From: Anthostomella pinea
Taxonomy: Eukaryota; Ascomycota; Sordariomycetes; Xylariales; Xylariaceae
Direction: 5' to 3'
Length of the DNA: 64,000 bases
Assembly: GCA_963556695.1 (NCBI GenBank)
Contig: CAUWAG010000018.1
Span: 1,364,001 to 1,428,000, forward strand
Of the stretch, positions 43,154 to 54,688 are shown piece after piece. Both the position numbers and the translations under genes were made by a program. Numbering within the stretch: position 1 is the stretch's first letter; every line of letters starts with the position of its first letter. Under the pieces are notes generated by a model. It searched no databases. It was not told where the DNA came from and saw only the letters and a program-made list of their open reading frames with translations.

Positions 43154-43879
43154 ATGTACCCCGTCCGCAAAGCCCTCCCATACCACGGCAATCCCCACCT
43201 GGCTCGAAACCACTCAGCCGACATCCCAGACACGGAGAACTGCTCCGTCTTCGTCAAGAACCTCTCTCCCACCCTCGACACCAACCAGCTCCTATCGCTG
43301 ATTCGCGGCGTCGGAAAAGTGTGGAACACGTCGATCCAGCCGCCCAACGACCGCTACCCTATCTGCGGCGCAAAGGTCACGTTCTGTTACGTCAGATCCA
43401 AGCGACGGATGTTCCTAAGAGTATGGGCTGGAGATCTGGACGTGGCTGGATGCTTTCCGACCATCGTGCCCAACAGGATCAAGGTGCCTGCGCAGGGCGC
43501 TGCTGTTAGCCGGGTTGTGCGCGTCACTGGCCCGGCCGACATCGTGAAGCAAGATAAGATATTGGAGTTTCTCGCATCACGCTTCTTCTTCGATCCCGAC
43601 TAGGTCGTTGAGCTCACCTATGGAAAAGACCCCAAGGTGCTAGACTTCCACTTTGGAAGCTTCCGAGTGCAGGCCGAACAGGCTTACCGGGTCCTGAAGA
43701 AACATTCCGTCTACGAAGGACGTGTGACCGTTGAATACGGCCCGACCCTTGCGATGTTTTCGGCAATATTTTTGTTTCTTGATGTCGAAATTTCATTCTC
43801 CGCATGGCCCTCGCCGGCAATGCCTTCCTTATCCGCGTACGGTCTGGACCTCTGTCTTCGCCTCACACAGTCGACGTAG
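43154..43879 (+). pseudogene. RRM-like RNA-binding protein, interrupted by TAG
   Basis: Begins MYPVRKALPYHGNPHLARNH. An RNP2-like strand (CSVFVKNLSPTLD) and helix (NQLLSLIRGVGKVWN) follow, then a second alpha/beta stretch (AVSRVVRVTGPADIV). TAG at 43601-43603, after residue 149, interrupts an otherwise open frame that goes on with LTYGKDPKVLDFHFGSFRVQ and QAYRVLKKHSVYEGRVTVEY, a natural RRM ending. Beyond about 43745 the frame drifts into hydrophobic text and may be 3' sequence. No intron with GT-AG borders removes the stop. Function unknown; it may be a relative of fungal mRNA-binding proteins. Confidence 0.6.
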
Positions 43880-45203
43880 AGAAGAAGAGGAGATCATGGC
43901 AATGGAGGCTAGGGACTCACAGAGGCCTTTCCTTGTCGTTTCATGATGTTTAGTCGTATGTGAAGCTCTCAAATGTAAGATTACCAACAACGATACCAAC
44001 AACCTCGGATCGAGGCCGCTGGCGGCGCTAGGAACGATGAAGATTACAAATGCTTATTTCTCCCTAGCAATTAACTCCCGGTCCTGCATAATGACTGTGG
44101 CTTATGTTCCTATATCGGCAGTCACATTCCAGGAAGAGCTGCCGAGTCTCGCACTTTGTGTAGATGGCAGCGTGAACGGTGCATCCAGATCCCAGAAGCC
44201 TTATCAGCCACAGAGACGGATACCACCATCGCGGGAGCCACGCGGGCAGAGTGGTTTCGAAGAGCATATCGCCTTCGAAAACACATTATTAGAGGGGAAG
44301 TCAGCCCGTTCCGAAGGGCACGTCACGTTGCCCGGGGTTTTAGATATATTGCCTCAGGCTGCGCGATGTAGCATCGCCCGCCCCATCAATGTAGCCAATT
44401 TCCCGCTTCACCACGTTAGCCGACCGTTGTTGAAGGTAATGTGCATTGTGCAAGACCCCCTCTAGACTATATCCGGCAACAACTTGGAAGCAGTATGGTA
44501 TACCGAACTCTAAACATGTAGCGTCATGCGGTACCTAGTGTGAACGCTTGGGGCGATCATCTCCGCGGCTTGTCTAGAGCAATCCAACTTGAACTGCTTG
44601 ATCACCGTAGCGCAAGGTGCAAGCCTGCTCTTTTCATAGTGGAAAAGCGGTCAGTATGTCTGTATCAAGACTTAGCCCGACCAAGCGCGATGCGCGGATC
44701 GACCCGGTGCCCTACCTTGGAGTCAAGTACCAAACACAAGTAGGCTACCAGGCTACCCTAATAAGTAGCCATCCAAGGCTCGGAACTTGCATGGTTCAAT
44801 GTTTGAGCCGGCCGGACGGTCGTTGCACGATTCATTAGCACCGGCATTGGGGTCTGCTCCCCGCGAGTTCGTGGTATGCAACCACTGTATCGCCCGATAC
44901 TATGTCCTAGGGCTGGTCCTTTCGTCGCGAGACGGGTCCAGATTCGTGAGGCTAGCCTCGAATGAAAGTAGCCCGGTATCTAGTACCTCGCCATCGGCGG
45001 CAGTGAGATGGTTAGCTTGGGGATCGCTGATCACGGAGAATTGGGAAAGTGCTGGTGCAAAGGCTGGTTCAAAAACGGGCGAACGGGCGTCTGCGATCTA
45101 GACTCTATAATGTGACCCTCCTCCTCGTTTGCTCACTCTTACCCATCCAAGTCCAAAACCTCTCACGACCGAAGTGACTGTCTCCCGGCCTGGTCTGTCT
45201 GCC
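43880..45203. other. Intergenic, nothing recognised
   Basis: About 1.3 kb without convincing coding sequence. The last 100 bases are likely leader of the receptor gene. Confidence 0.5.
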
Positions 45204-46456
45204 ATGCCGGACCAACTGTACGATGCGTCGCTCACACTCGTGGTCGTCTCCGCCATGTTCATCCCGGTGTGTACCATCCTCACTTCGCTGCGGATGTGGG
45301 TTCGATGGCAGTATGGGAACGTCGGCATAGACGACTGGCTCCTCTTCGTTGGTCTGGTAAGTTCAGTGGGTGGCCACGGGTACCCCTTCCTCCTATTCTC
45401 TCCCGCTTCTGTTGCTGCAACAATGATCAGACCAAAAACTAACAGATATCCCAGATCATCTGGATCCCATCGACGTGCGTGCTCTTTCCCGCATGCTACA
45501 ACGGGCTCGGCATGCACGACGGTCGCTACACGAAGAGAGAAGGCATTGACGCCATGATGTACTTCTACCTATTCCAGGACCTGTACGTCTGGGCGAACAT
45601 CCCGATCAAGCTCTCGCTCTGCGTCACACTCATGCGGCTCGGCGAGACCAAGCGGTGGATGACGTGGACGCTATACGTGATCATGTTTCTCATCGCCTTG
45701 ACCTCGGCCCTCTCCAACATATTCATCCTGAGCTCGTGCACGCCGGCCGCCGCGCTCTGGGACAAGACCCTGCCGCACTACACGTGTCGCGACTGGCGGC
45801 CGACGATAGCGATAGCGATCATCTACTCGGTTGTCAACATCTTCACCGACTTCATCGTTGCCTTGTTGCCTGTGTTCCTGCTATGGAAGCTCCAGCTGGC
45901 CTGGAGGCAGAAGTTGGCCGTCATGGGTGTGCTGTCGCTGGGCATTCTTGCCAGTTGCGCGACGCTGATCCGCATCCACACGTTCAAATTCGGAGAGGAG
46001 AATGATTATCTATGTAAGAGCCTGCTCCAACCCTGTACAATCAGAGCTACTGGCTGACCATGACAAGACCGGATGGCAGGGCTGGTCCTCTGGACCGTCA
46101 TCGAGATGGCACTGGCTCAAGTGGCCGGTTCTCTCGTAGCCTTCCGGCCACTGGCCCGGCGGGTCTTCGGGATGTTCTCCCAACCTACCCAGGAACCACG
46201 CACCTCGATACACACCATCGGCCAGTCCAGCAGGGGCCAGTCCAGCAGAGGCCAGTTCCGGCGAGCGACAAGCGATGATGTAATTGGTTTGGGCGACCTT
46301 GACGGCAGGGAAACGCCTAGGCAGCATCATGCACGGTGTCCATCACGGTCGTGGTTCAAGGACCGGAATACACCAACGCCGTCGCAGACATGGTTACAGG
46401 ATCCCGAGGCCACCAGCCAGAAGAGTTTCCTGACAGCGGAGGAGGAACACGTTTAA
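45204..46456 (+). CDS. PTH11/rhodopsin-like seven-span membrane protein
   Basis: Three exons (45204-45356, 45455-46013, 46068-46456) give about 366 residues, all phases consistent. The acceptor of intron 1 could also be at 45445, adding three residues. The family pattern is clear: extracellular short N-terminus, a first span (LTLVVVSAMFIPVCTI), RMWVRWQYGNVGIDDWLL in the first loop, AMMYFYLFQDLYVWANIPIKL, a Cys-Arg-Asp-Trp loop (YTCRDWRPT), spans five and six (FTDFIVALLPVFLLWKLQL, AVMGVLSLGILASCATLIRI) and LYRMAGLVLWTVIEM for span seven. The cytosolic tail has SSRGQSSRGQFRR repeats. Related fungal proteins include PTH11-type receptors; no CFEM domain is present. The ligand is unknown. Confidence 0.86.
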
Positions 46457-46990
46457 GGGGGCCGAACAACAAGTGCTGGAACGGGATTTCGCAGGCTTCC
46501 TTCTAGCTCATAGACAATAATTGTCAAGGGCGAATGGACCTGTACAAAACACCCTGAATACCAGCCATCACACTTTCCAACAATAACCCAATCAGTTACA
46601 GTCACCCCCCATGAGTCTCCGTCTGGCATGCGTCTATCAACGCTTAGATGCCAAGGCCATATTCATATCAATGGAATAAGCACCCTAGAATAAGCAGGTA
46701 TGGGTATGGTAAAGTAAGTCATCTTCAATGCTTATTCCAGACTGCGTATCCCATCTTAAGATAGAGTCGCCCTTCGCAACTAGACGAGGGATGCACGGAG
46801 ACTTTTGGAGATTCAGTGTAATCAGTACCAGCACAAGTCATGTCCCGGACATCTCTCAGCTAGCACTTCAGCACCCTATAGACGAGACAGTGCTGTGGTT
46901 GGGCGCCTCTCGGACTGCGGTATCCCAAGTAAGAGAGCAACCAGAAAGACAAGCAAATGCGTAAAACTGCCCGGCGGCGCCAGACTATAT
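46457..46990. other. Convergent intergenic spacer
   Basis: 3' regions of the receptor gene and the SMP-30 gene; nothing else seen. Confidence 0.5.
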
Positions 46991-47896
46991 TCAGATCCTA
47001 TAAGGATGTTGCTCAACACCCGCAACATCCACCCTAACCCGGTAAACATTCCCAGTCGAGCCCTCCGCCGCAATAGACGTGATGAACAGCGTCTTCATGT
47101 CGTCCACCCCAAACGCCGGACAAGACGTCATCTTGGCCCCCGGCACCGCACACGTCCCTGACACTTCCCCCTCCGGCGAGTATCTCACCAGCTTCCCCTG
47201 CGAATTAGCCGCGACCCAGACATGGCCCTCGACATCCACCGCCGCACCATCCGGCATGCCGCCGCCTTCGAGCTGCACGAACAGCCGCCTGTTCGTAGCC
47301 GCGCCGCTCTCGACATCGTAGTCGTACCGGTAGATTTTACCTTGCGGCGTGTCGCAGACGTACATGATGCGGTCGTCCGGCGAGAAAACAGGCCCGTTCG
47401 GCACCGCAGCCCGCTCCTCCTCCCCCTGACCTCCTGATGAAGAAGACATATCCTCCACCCGCCCCTCGCGCAGACACCACAGCCGTCCAAGCTTACTCTC
47501 CTCATCCAGCGCCATAGTGCCGGCCCACCAGCGGCCTTTCGCATCGACCGCGCCGTCATTCATGCGCACCTTTCCATCCAGCTCCCTCTCATCGTCCGCG
47601 TGACACACCTCATTAATACGATCAAGCGTGCCCTTCTGCAAATCCAGCAGTGCGAAGCCTAGTTTCGTCTGCACGGCCAGGACGTCCTGGCGGCCCGCGA
47701 CGACATGCACGCGCGTGACGGGTTCGGGGAGCTCGAGCGTCTTTTTCTTGGCCCAGCCTTGGGCGATAGGCACGGAATGTACGAGCTGGTTTTTTATGTC
47801 GACGAAGAAGAGGGTGTCGTCGCTGGCGCGGTAGAGGGGGCTCTCGCCGAGGCCCGAGTGCGAGGGGAGCCAGTCTTCTGCTGTGTAATCCTTCAT
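46991..47896 (-). CDS. SMP-30/gluconolactonase-family beta-propeller
   Basis: Single exon, 301 residues, full length for the family. SMP-30/GNL/LRE proteins are six-bladed propellers that bind a divalent metal and often hydrolyse sugar lactones. Seen here: GLGESPLYRASDDTLFFVDI with the metal-binding Glu, MNDGAVDAKGRWWAGTM, the Asn in PNGPVFSPDDRIMYVCDTPQ and GMPDGAAVDVEGHVWVAA. No signal peptide, so cytosolic. It likely acts in aldonolactone metabolism; the exact substrate is unknown. Its neighbours (a transporter and an Amadori-compound oxidase) are compatible with sugar-derivative use, but that is inference. Confidence 0.92.
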   Translation of the reverse strand: MKDYTAEDWLPSHSGLGESPLYRASDDTLFFVDIKNQLVHSVPIAQGWAKKKTLELPEPVTRVHVVAGRQDVLAVQTKLGFALLDLQKGTLDRINEVCHADDERELDGKVRMNDGAVDAKGRWWAGTMALDEESKLGRLWCLREGRVEDMSSSSGGQGEEERAAVPNGPVFSPDDRIMYVCDTPQGKIYRYDYDVESGAATNRRLFVQLEGGGMPDGAAVDVEGHVWVAANSQGKLVRYSPEGEVSGTCAVPGAKMTSCPAFGVDDMKTLFITSIAAEGSTGNVYRVRVDVAGVEQHPYRI

Positions 47897-48203
47897 CTTT
47901 GAGTTGGTGGTGGTGGACTTGGATGTTTGAACTGGTGCGAGCTGTGCCTGGTACTTCCTGGGAAAGTTTGTTAGGTGCCGAGAGGTAGCCCTAGAGCTTC
48001 TGTTCCGTTCAAATCGTAGGTCAGTCCGTGACGTCAGAATGTGTCGACACCATCATGACAGTATTGGCCCACTTATAGAGACTTTAAGGGGGTACACAAA
48101 AATAAGGGGCCATGTTGAGCTTGTCATCTGCAGATGATTGCGATAATATTTACTACTCCTCGCTCAATCTAGATAGTCTCTTCAGAGCTTCATTACATGG
48201 TAC
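47897..48203. other. Intergenic
   Basis: Promoter side of SMP-30 and 3' side of the transporter gene. No other feature. Confidence 0.5.
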
Positions 48204-50334
48204 TCATGCCTCTGCAGCCTTGACGTCCTGAAACCCCTTCTCCTGCTCCTGCTCCTGCGCCTCAATAATCACGTCGGCGGGGATGCGGTCAGGCGTAGAG
48301 TTGACCAGCACAAGCATCGGGCCGAAAGCAGCTGCCATGAGGCCAAAAGTCACGCAGCTAAAGACAGGTCAGTACATGTATTCCCTAGGCCTCAATTGAG
48401 TACTGATGAGAGAAACTGACAATCCAATCAGCGGGCTAGAACTGGTCTGTGTGTTCATGCCGTAGGAGACGGCCTGGCCGATGGCTTCGAGACAGCGGAA
48501 TGCAGCGCCGTTGCGAACATTGGCTAGTTCCGAGATCAGCAATCTACTTCACATGTCCGCGGAACCAAGACCATGGAGAATGGACTCACCTTGGGCGTCT
48601 GTCGCGAAAGACGACAGCAGCCAGTACATGTAGGACTGCGACAGCGGCCCCGTGGTCTGCACGAAGAAGTACGGGAGGAAGGCGTCGGGGTAGAGCGAAT
48701 CGTCCCAGTCAATATTGCCCGGGCTGGACCGGTTGAACCGCGTCTGCATCACGATCGACCAGATGTAGACACCCAGATTTAGGATGACGACCACAAAGAG
48801 ACCGAGCTGGGCCCGTCGGCGCTGGCTGAGGCCCTTGATGTCGAGGATGAACCCGAGGCCGAAGCACCCGACACTGGATACCATTTAGCATTCGAAGGGC
48901 TGGGGGGCCTCGCGGGGTGTGTTACTTACATGCAGAAGAAGGGAGACACGAGTGAAGATAAGGCCCGAGCGCGAACAGTGAAGTACGTTCCAAGGTAGGT
49001 GGACCAAGAGCCGCTTCATGTTCTGTCAGCTCTCTGCTCTAACTCCGGAAATATCGGGCTAAGCTCACCTGTAGAAGAACGACCAGATGGCCCACAGAGC
49101 GGAAAGCAGGACGAGCGAGGAAGTCATGGTGGTCTTGATCAGCTTGAATTCGTTCTTGCTTCCGATCTTCTCTGAGACGAGAATCCGCGTCCCGTCCGAC
49201 CGGACGACTCGTTCCAGGGGAGAGATGAGGAACGCAAATGGCAAGCTAGGGTCCGTGCATCAGCACATTGCTTTCCATACGAGGGTTCCTTCCGAGTTGG
49301 ATAACTAGGAATTACTTACGCCAGACACTCAATGATCAAGAAGGCGACGTAAGTGTCGGGTGTGACACCACCGTTGACCCCCTTCTCGTGGTTCTTCGAC
49401 AAGCTTGCGGGAGAGCCAGGGTCAGCCTTGCCTTCAATCCAAGTCGTTTCAGAAACTTACTTGATTGCGCCGCCAACGAGCTGTCCGAGATTTCGGGAAA
49501 CGATCCACAGGGCCAGGTACTTCCCACGAGCACCCGCTGGAGCCAGGGACATGATGCAGCCGGCTTCAGCGACGTACCAACAGCCGGTGCCGACGCCTGA
49601 CACGAAGCCACCGAAGATCAGGTACTGCAAGAGGAGGCTGGGTCAGCCAAAGTCCTCAGTCAAGTCGAGAAGCAGACCACGACACCAGGCTAGGTCGCGC
49701 TTCCTGGAATATCTACTCACCCATTGATTGCCAAATCTACTGTTGCAGTAATAGGATGAACCCTGGATAGGGAACGACATGGCACCGATGACCAAGGCCC
49801 ATTTGGTACCCAGCTTGTTCACAAGAGGGCCGCCCAATACACAGACTTGAGAATACGTCAGCAAGTCCGAGTGAATTGCAGGCGAGATTCGAGTATATGT
49901 ATACCGATTGCCAGACAAGCGTAGTTCACCGCGTTACTAGACAGATACATCGTTAGTGATCACCTCGCCTATTCCCTCGCTACTGTTCAAGACGTACGTA
50001 ATGTTGTTAGTCTGCGGAGTCGCCAGACCACCACCACCAAGACCTTTGGGATATTAGCGAGCGTGAAGACTTGATGATTCCATATCCAAGGCTTACCCGC
50101 GATCGCATCCGCCATGGCCGGTCCGCAGAAGGCCTGCACGCTCAGCAGCATCATCTGCGTCAAGCTGTGTTGGTGGATGCGTTTCCAAAGCGGTACAGAG
50201 CTCCGGTACGCCTCCATGTCGACCATCTCGTCGGCATCGACAACGGGGTCCATGGGCATCGTGCCGTTTCCGCGGAGAGCATCGTCGTTCCCGCCCGCGT
50301 GGGTGTTGGGGGGAGCGGCGTCGAAGTTGGACAT
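48204..50334 (-). CDS. UNC93-like major-facilitator membrane protein, about ten exons
   Basis: Start at 50334 (MSNFDAAPPNTHAGG); an in-frame upstream ATG at 50478 would add 48 residues. The gene is cut into many short exons. Recognisable pieces are LTQMMLLSVQAFCGPAMADA, GTKWALVIGAMSFPIQG, a long exon encoding VGCFGLGFILDIKGLSQRR through FATDAQ (48873-48590) and the last exon (from about 48357) with VTFGLMAAAFGPMLVL and a Glu/Gln-rich cytosolic tail ending at 48204. The first loop and the glycine-rich middle (GGFVSGVGTGCWYVAEAG) are typical of fungal UNC93-like proteins with 11-12 spans. Substrate unknown. It is divergent from the oxidase gene at 51.6 kb across 1.3 kb. Confidence 0.85.
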
Positions 50335-51620
50335 GATGAATGGCGGGAAACAGCTAGTTGCCTTGACAGAAGTGTTGAACAGAGAGTAGCTGACACTTGA
50401 CAATGAGCTGAGAAGTTGGGGAGCTGAAGAAGCGCTGGAGCGAGTTCCTGAGACGACCTCAACGAGGAGAGTCTGCATGTATACATATATCTACCCCAGA
50501 CATACGATGGGTCTGTACTAGATCTTTCTCCATTTTATAGTGGGCGGTGTGCTTATCAGTGCTGTCCGAAACTGGGGTACTGGAATCTGGCCTATCTGGA
50601 GGGTCCGGAGGGTCTTGTTGTGTCTAGCTCGCGTGGACCTTCTAGTGTCCCGCGGTTATCAGGACATGATGCGCAGAACACAAGCCTGACATGTTGAAGA
50701 TAGGGCTTACTCCTTTGGCGAAATGGTATTGGCCCGAGCCTAGAGTACGGTTCTGATCAGACTTCAGCTTGAACAGTCACAAGTTCATTACGTCTCGATG
50801 GGCGCGGAGCATAGAGCCTCCCCATCTCACGTGCCAGGGCCGGTATTCCAAGGCCGTATCTTGATAGGCATAACCAGACATATTGTAACCAGACGTATCG
50901 CCTGATTGGGTGCACTTCGAATATCTACCTGAGAGTCTTGGGGTCGAGTTCGGGGTAAAGCAGCCCGCTAGGCCCCATACCGAGTGGCCGGAAACCGGAA
51001 GACCTGCTTAACCGCCTTGAGAAACGATAGCAGTTACGGGATACGTTATTCGAGTGCTAGTATTACTCAACCTTGGCTGCTATCAAGATGCTGTAGGTGA
51101 GCAGTAGCATTATCTGCGATCCGGGTCGTTCAAGCCAACACCGGCAGACCGGTTTGTTATGCCGGACCATGGCGAGTTATGTAGTGGGTATCGTCATCTC
51201 CTGCTAAGCCCTTTCTGGTAATTGTAACAGTTGGAGAGTCAAGTCCCCGGCCGGCCGGGGGTGCTGGGCAGTCGGCAGCTCGCCGACTATTCTCGTCCCA
51301 TGTGTCCACCGCCCCACCGCCCCACCGCCCCAGGCAAATCGCCGTCTTGACGCGTGTAAACTATTACTAAAACATCGCCGTCACGGGATCTTGGCCCTGC
51401 CTCCTGACGGGCTCTAGTCTGCGGAGCCAAAGGGAACATCAGTCGACATCATGCCATCTGAGGGCGGTCATCGTCATGGATGATTGCGACTTCGCTTCTT
51501 AAGAGACCGAGGTGAAGATTATAAGTGATAGATTCGAGCCTCATATCCGCGCTAGGTTCAGCAGCAACACAGCGAGCGTAACATCCAAGAAGAGGCCGAC
51601 GACGACCTACAACAAACACC
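50335..51620. promoter_or_regulatory. Shared divergent intergenic region, transporter and oxidase
   Basis: Head-to-head spacer of 1286 bp between the UNC93-like gene (-) and the fructosyl-amino-acid oxidase gene (+). It includes CCCCACCG direct repeats near 51310-51330, which could bind a C2H2 regulator. No coding frame is convincing. Co-regulation is inferred from layout only. Confidence 0.4.
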
Positions 51621-53257
51621 ATGGCGACCTCGCGCAAAACCACAAAAGTCATCGTCATCGGCGGCGGCGGCACCATCGGCTCCTCGACCGCACTGCACCT
51701 CATCCGGTCGGGGTACACGCCATCCAACATCACCGTGCTCGACACATACCCGATCCCGTCCGCACAGTCCGCCGGCAATGACCTGAACAAGATCATGGGA
51801 GTCCGACTGCGGAACAAAGTTGACCTGCAGCTCAGCTTGGAGGCGCGGGACATGTGGAAGAACGACGATTTGTTCAAGCCCTTCTTCCACAACAACGGGA
51901 GAGTGAGTGTGGTTCCGCCTCCTTTCGTTGTGCGCGAAGTGGAAGTCTTGGAAGTTGGCGCTAACGTGGACCAGCTCGACTGTGAGAGTTCGCCGGAAGG
52001 CATTGCCGCACTGCGGAAACAGTACCAATCGCTGGTCGATGCTGGTGTTGGGCTGGAAAAGACGACTGAGTGGCTGGATTCTGAAGACGAGATTCTAGCG
52101 AGAGTGCCGCTGTTAGAACGGGATCAGATCAAGGTGAGTTATCTCTCCTTCTAGCTAATGGTGATGGACTGTACTGAAACCTGGCAATGGTAGGGCTGGA
52201 AGGCTATATGGAGCAAAGATGGAGGCTGGCTCGCGGCGGCAAAAGCGATCAATGCGATTGGGGAGACGCTTCGAGATCAAGGGGTCACATTCGGCTTCGG
52301 CAGTGCTGGATCATTCAAGAAACCCCTTTTCGCGAAAGATGGGACGACATGCATCGGTGTCGAGACGGTAGACGGCACCAAGTACTACGGCGATAAGGTT
52401 GTCCTGGCCGCTGGCGCATGGAGTCCTGCACTCGTCGATTTGGAGGATCAATGCTGTTCAAAGGTGAGCATTGAAACTTACAAAACTGGGACGAGCTGGT
52501 GCTGATTGACGATGACAGGCTTGGGTGTATGCCCACATGCAGCTGACACCCAAGGAGGCGGCTGAATATAAGGACTGCCCTGTGGTGTACAATGGCGATC
52601 TGGGCTTTTTCTTCGAGCCAAACGAGTTCGTAGCATCACGACACCACATGCACCACCCACCCCGTGAAACATGTCTAACACTCCACAGACACGGTATCAT
52701 AAAAGTCTGCGACGAATTTCCAGGGCTCTCCCGCTTCAAGCAACACCAGCCCTACGGCGCCGCCTCTCCCAAGCCGGTCTCAGTCCCCCGATCCCACGCC
52801 AAACACCCTACAGACACGTACCCAAACGCGTCCGAGCAGACCATCCGCAAGGCGATCGCGGCTTTCCTCCCGCGGTTCAAGGAGAAGGAGCTGTTCAACC
52901 GCGCCATGTGCTGGTGCACCGACACGGCGGACGCGGCGCTGCTGGTCTGCGAGCACCCCCGGTGGAAGAACTTCATCCTGGCCACGGGGGACAGCGGGTA
53001 GGTGGTCCAATAATACTGATACCTTAGTAGTGTTAGATTGGTTTACTGACGTCTGCAGACATTCCTTTAAGGTTCTGCCGAATATCGGCAAGCATGTCGT
53101 CGAATTGATCGAGGGCAACCTGGCTGACGACCTGGCCTATGCATGGAGATGGCGGCCGGGCGGTGATGCGCTCAAGTCTAGGCGCGCGGCGCCGGCGAAG
53201 GATCTTGCGGATATGTCTGGGTGGAAGCACGACCGTGCTGATAATGCTCGACTATGA
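51621..53257 (+). CDS. Fructosyl amino acid oxidase (Amadoriase-type FAD enzyme)
   Basis: FAD-dependent oxidase of the DAO superfamily. It should oxidatively deglycate fructosyl amino acids, giving the amino acid, glucosone and hydrogen peroxide. Exons are 51621-52133, 52194-52463, 52519-52625, 52689-52997 and 53059-53257 (465 residues). FAD-binding motif VIVIGGGGTIGSSTALHL is at about residues 10-27. KLxGA-like and substrate-side blocks include DQIKGWKAIWSKDGGWLAA, VVLAAGAWSP and HGIIKVCDEFPG, and the C-terminal FAD contact is LATGDSGHSFKVLPNIGKHV. Intron 3 (52626-52688) uses a weak GTTCGT donor and is a multiple of three without stops, so retention adds 21 residues. The C-terminus ARL is a peroxisomal PTS1 form, as in known enzymes. 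Confidence 0.9.
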
Positions 53258-54688
53258 CTATGGGGTGGAAAGTCCGGAGACGACACCCGGGTGTCATAGA
53301 CACTATGCTGAGAGTTCCGAGAGAACTCTTCGCCCGTGTCAGCCAGAGCAGACCCTACCCTTTGACTACATCTACAGCGTGACTAATAGTCCTCAGATGT
53401 CCGGTGGCCACTAGACTATTTGTGACTCACGTAGCAAACATTTTGTCAGAATCAAGGCTATAAAGAAGCAAGCCTGTGTCCAGCACAACTTACTAAACTT
53501 CGGTGCGTATAAATTATACGTGACATTTCTTCAGAAACCACGGGTAACTTCTCTTGTCCAGCGCCCCACCGTCTTCGTAGTGCGCTGTCGCGTGCTCCTA
53601 TGTCTCTTTCAGTTCCCTTTCACACTACTGCTATAATATATACAGAATACCTACTGATATCTACTCAGATTTATTCTAATTTATGCTCTTCTGATCTTAC
53701 TTGGTCCGTTGCCTAAAGAGGCAATATCGTCGACACTACTGATGATCAAGGACTGCACCGCACCGCACCGCACCGCACCGCTTGGACCACCCACCCTCAC
53801 GGTGAGGACACACCCGGGGGCATCCTATCAGTCTATGGACTACCCGCTGCCGCGAAGCAGATGACCCGGCTGTGAGTGGGAGAATCACGAGCCCCTATGC
53901 CATAACGAGATGGCGTATGCCCTCGAGCTGAGGAACTTCCAAGCGGAGTGTACGCAGGCCAAGGTACCCGAGATCATGGGAAACAGGACACACGAGAAAC
54001 TACCCTGACGCAGCCCGTGGAAAGAGTGTGATTCTACACCATTCATGTTAATGAGAACACGACCCTTACCAGCGAACTATGATGGGGTGTTCAAGTCCAT
54101 GTTCTCCTAGACACCGCTACTTGCCGCGGGATAGGTGATCCGGACAGTCTTCTACTTCGCCCTCGATAGTGAGGATATGTGTAATTGTTCGGGTCTTCTG
54201 GGAGCGTCGCCTTGACTTCGTCCACGACGTATCCCACCGTCTCCGCGAGGCTGGCAACTATTCCTAGGTTGAAGTCCGCCGTAACCTGCGCTCGAAACTC
54301 TGCTGGGACTGAGATGAAATGGCGTCCTCAGGCTGCATCATCATGAGCGGCCGCACCTTGACGGTTATGAGCATAGTGCCGCGTTCTTTGATGGGTGAAG
54401 AGGATCGTATTGCGAAAGCTTTCTACAGCTGTGTACCGGCGGGCGCTGCGGAGAGAGTGTTCGCGAGTCCTTCCATCGTGGCGGCCGTCGGTGTGTGGAG
54501 GTTGGAGGATGAAGTTGGAGACAGCTTCAGCTCCAAAGTTGACGTTGGTGGCCCAAGCTCCCTCGTCACGTTAACTTTGGAGCTAGAGCGGAAGTACCCG
54601 CCAGATCTTCTGCCTGAGGCTACGTATAATGTACGAGCAGACGACAGCGTAGATTTCTGCGACATTCTTAGCACGGAGATCAAACACA
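53258..54688. other. Intergenic with a small repeat and possible remnant
   Basis: CACCG is repeated five times near 53755-53780. On the reverse strand around 54100-54300 a frame reads AEFRAQVTADFNLGIVASLA and YVVDEVKATLPEDPNNYTY, which looks like eroded protein sequence without start or end. Otherwise nothing is supported. Confidence 0.4.
53754..53780. repeat. CACCG pentamer tandem repeat
   Basis: Five consecutive copies of CACCG; a short simple repeat. Confidence 0.7.

Noticed and set aside
44037..44465. 142-residue forward frame
   Set aside because: No domain; low-information composition in an intergenic region.
48204..53257. A biosynthetic gene cluster around the transporter, oxidase and P450
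   Set aside because: The P450 lies about 46 kb away and there is no backbone synthase (PKS, NRPS, terpene) in the window.
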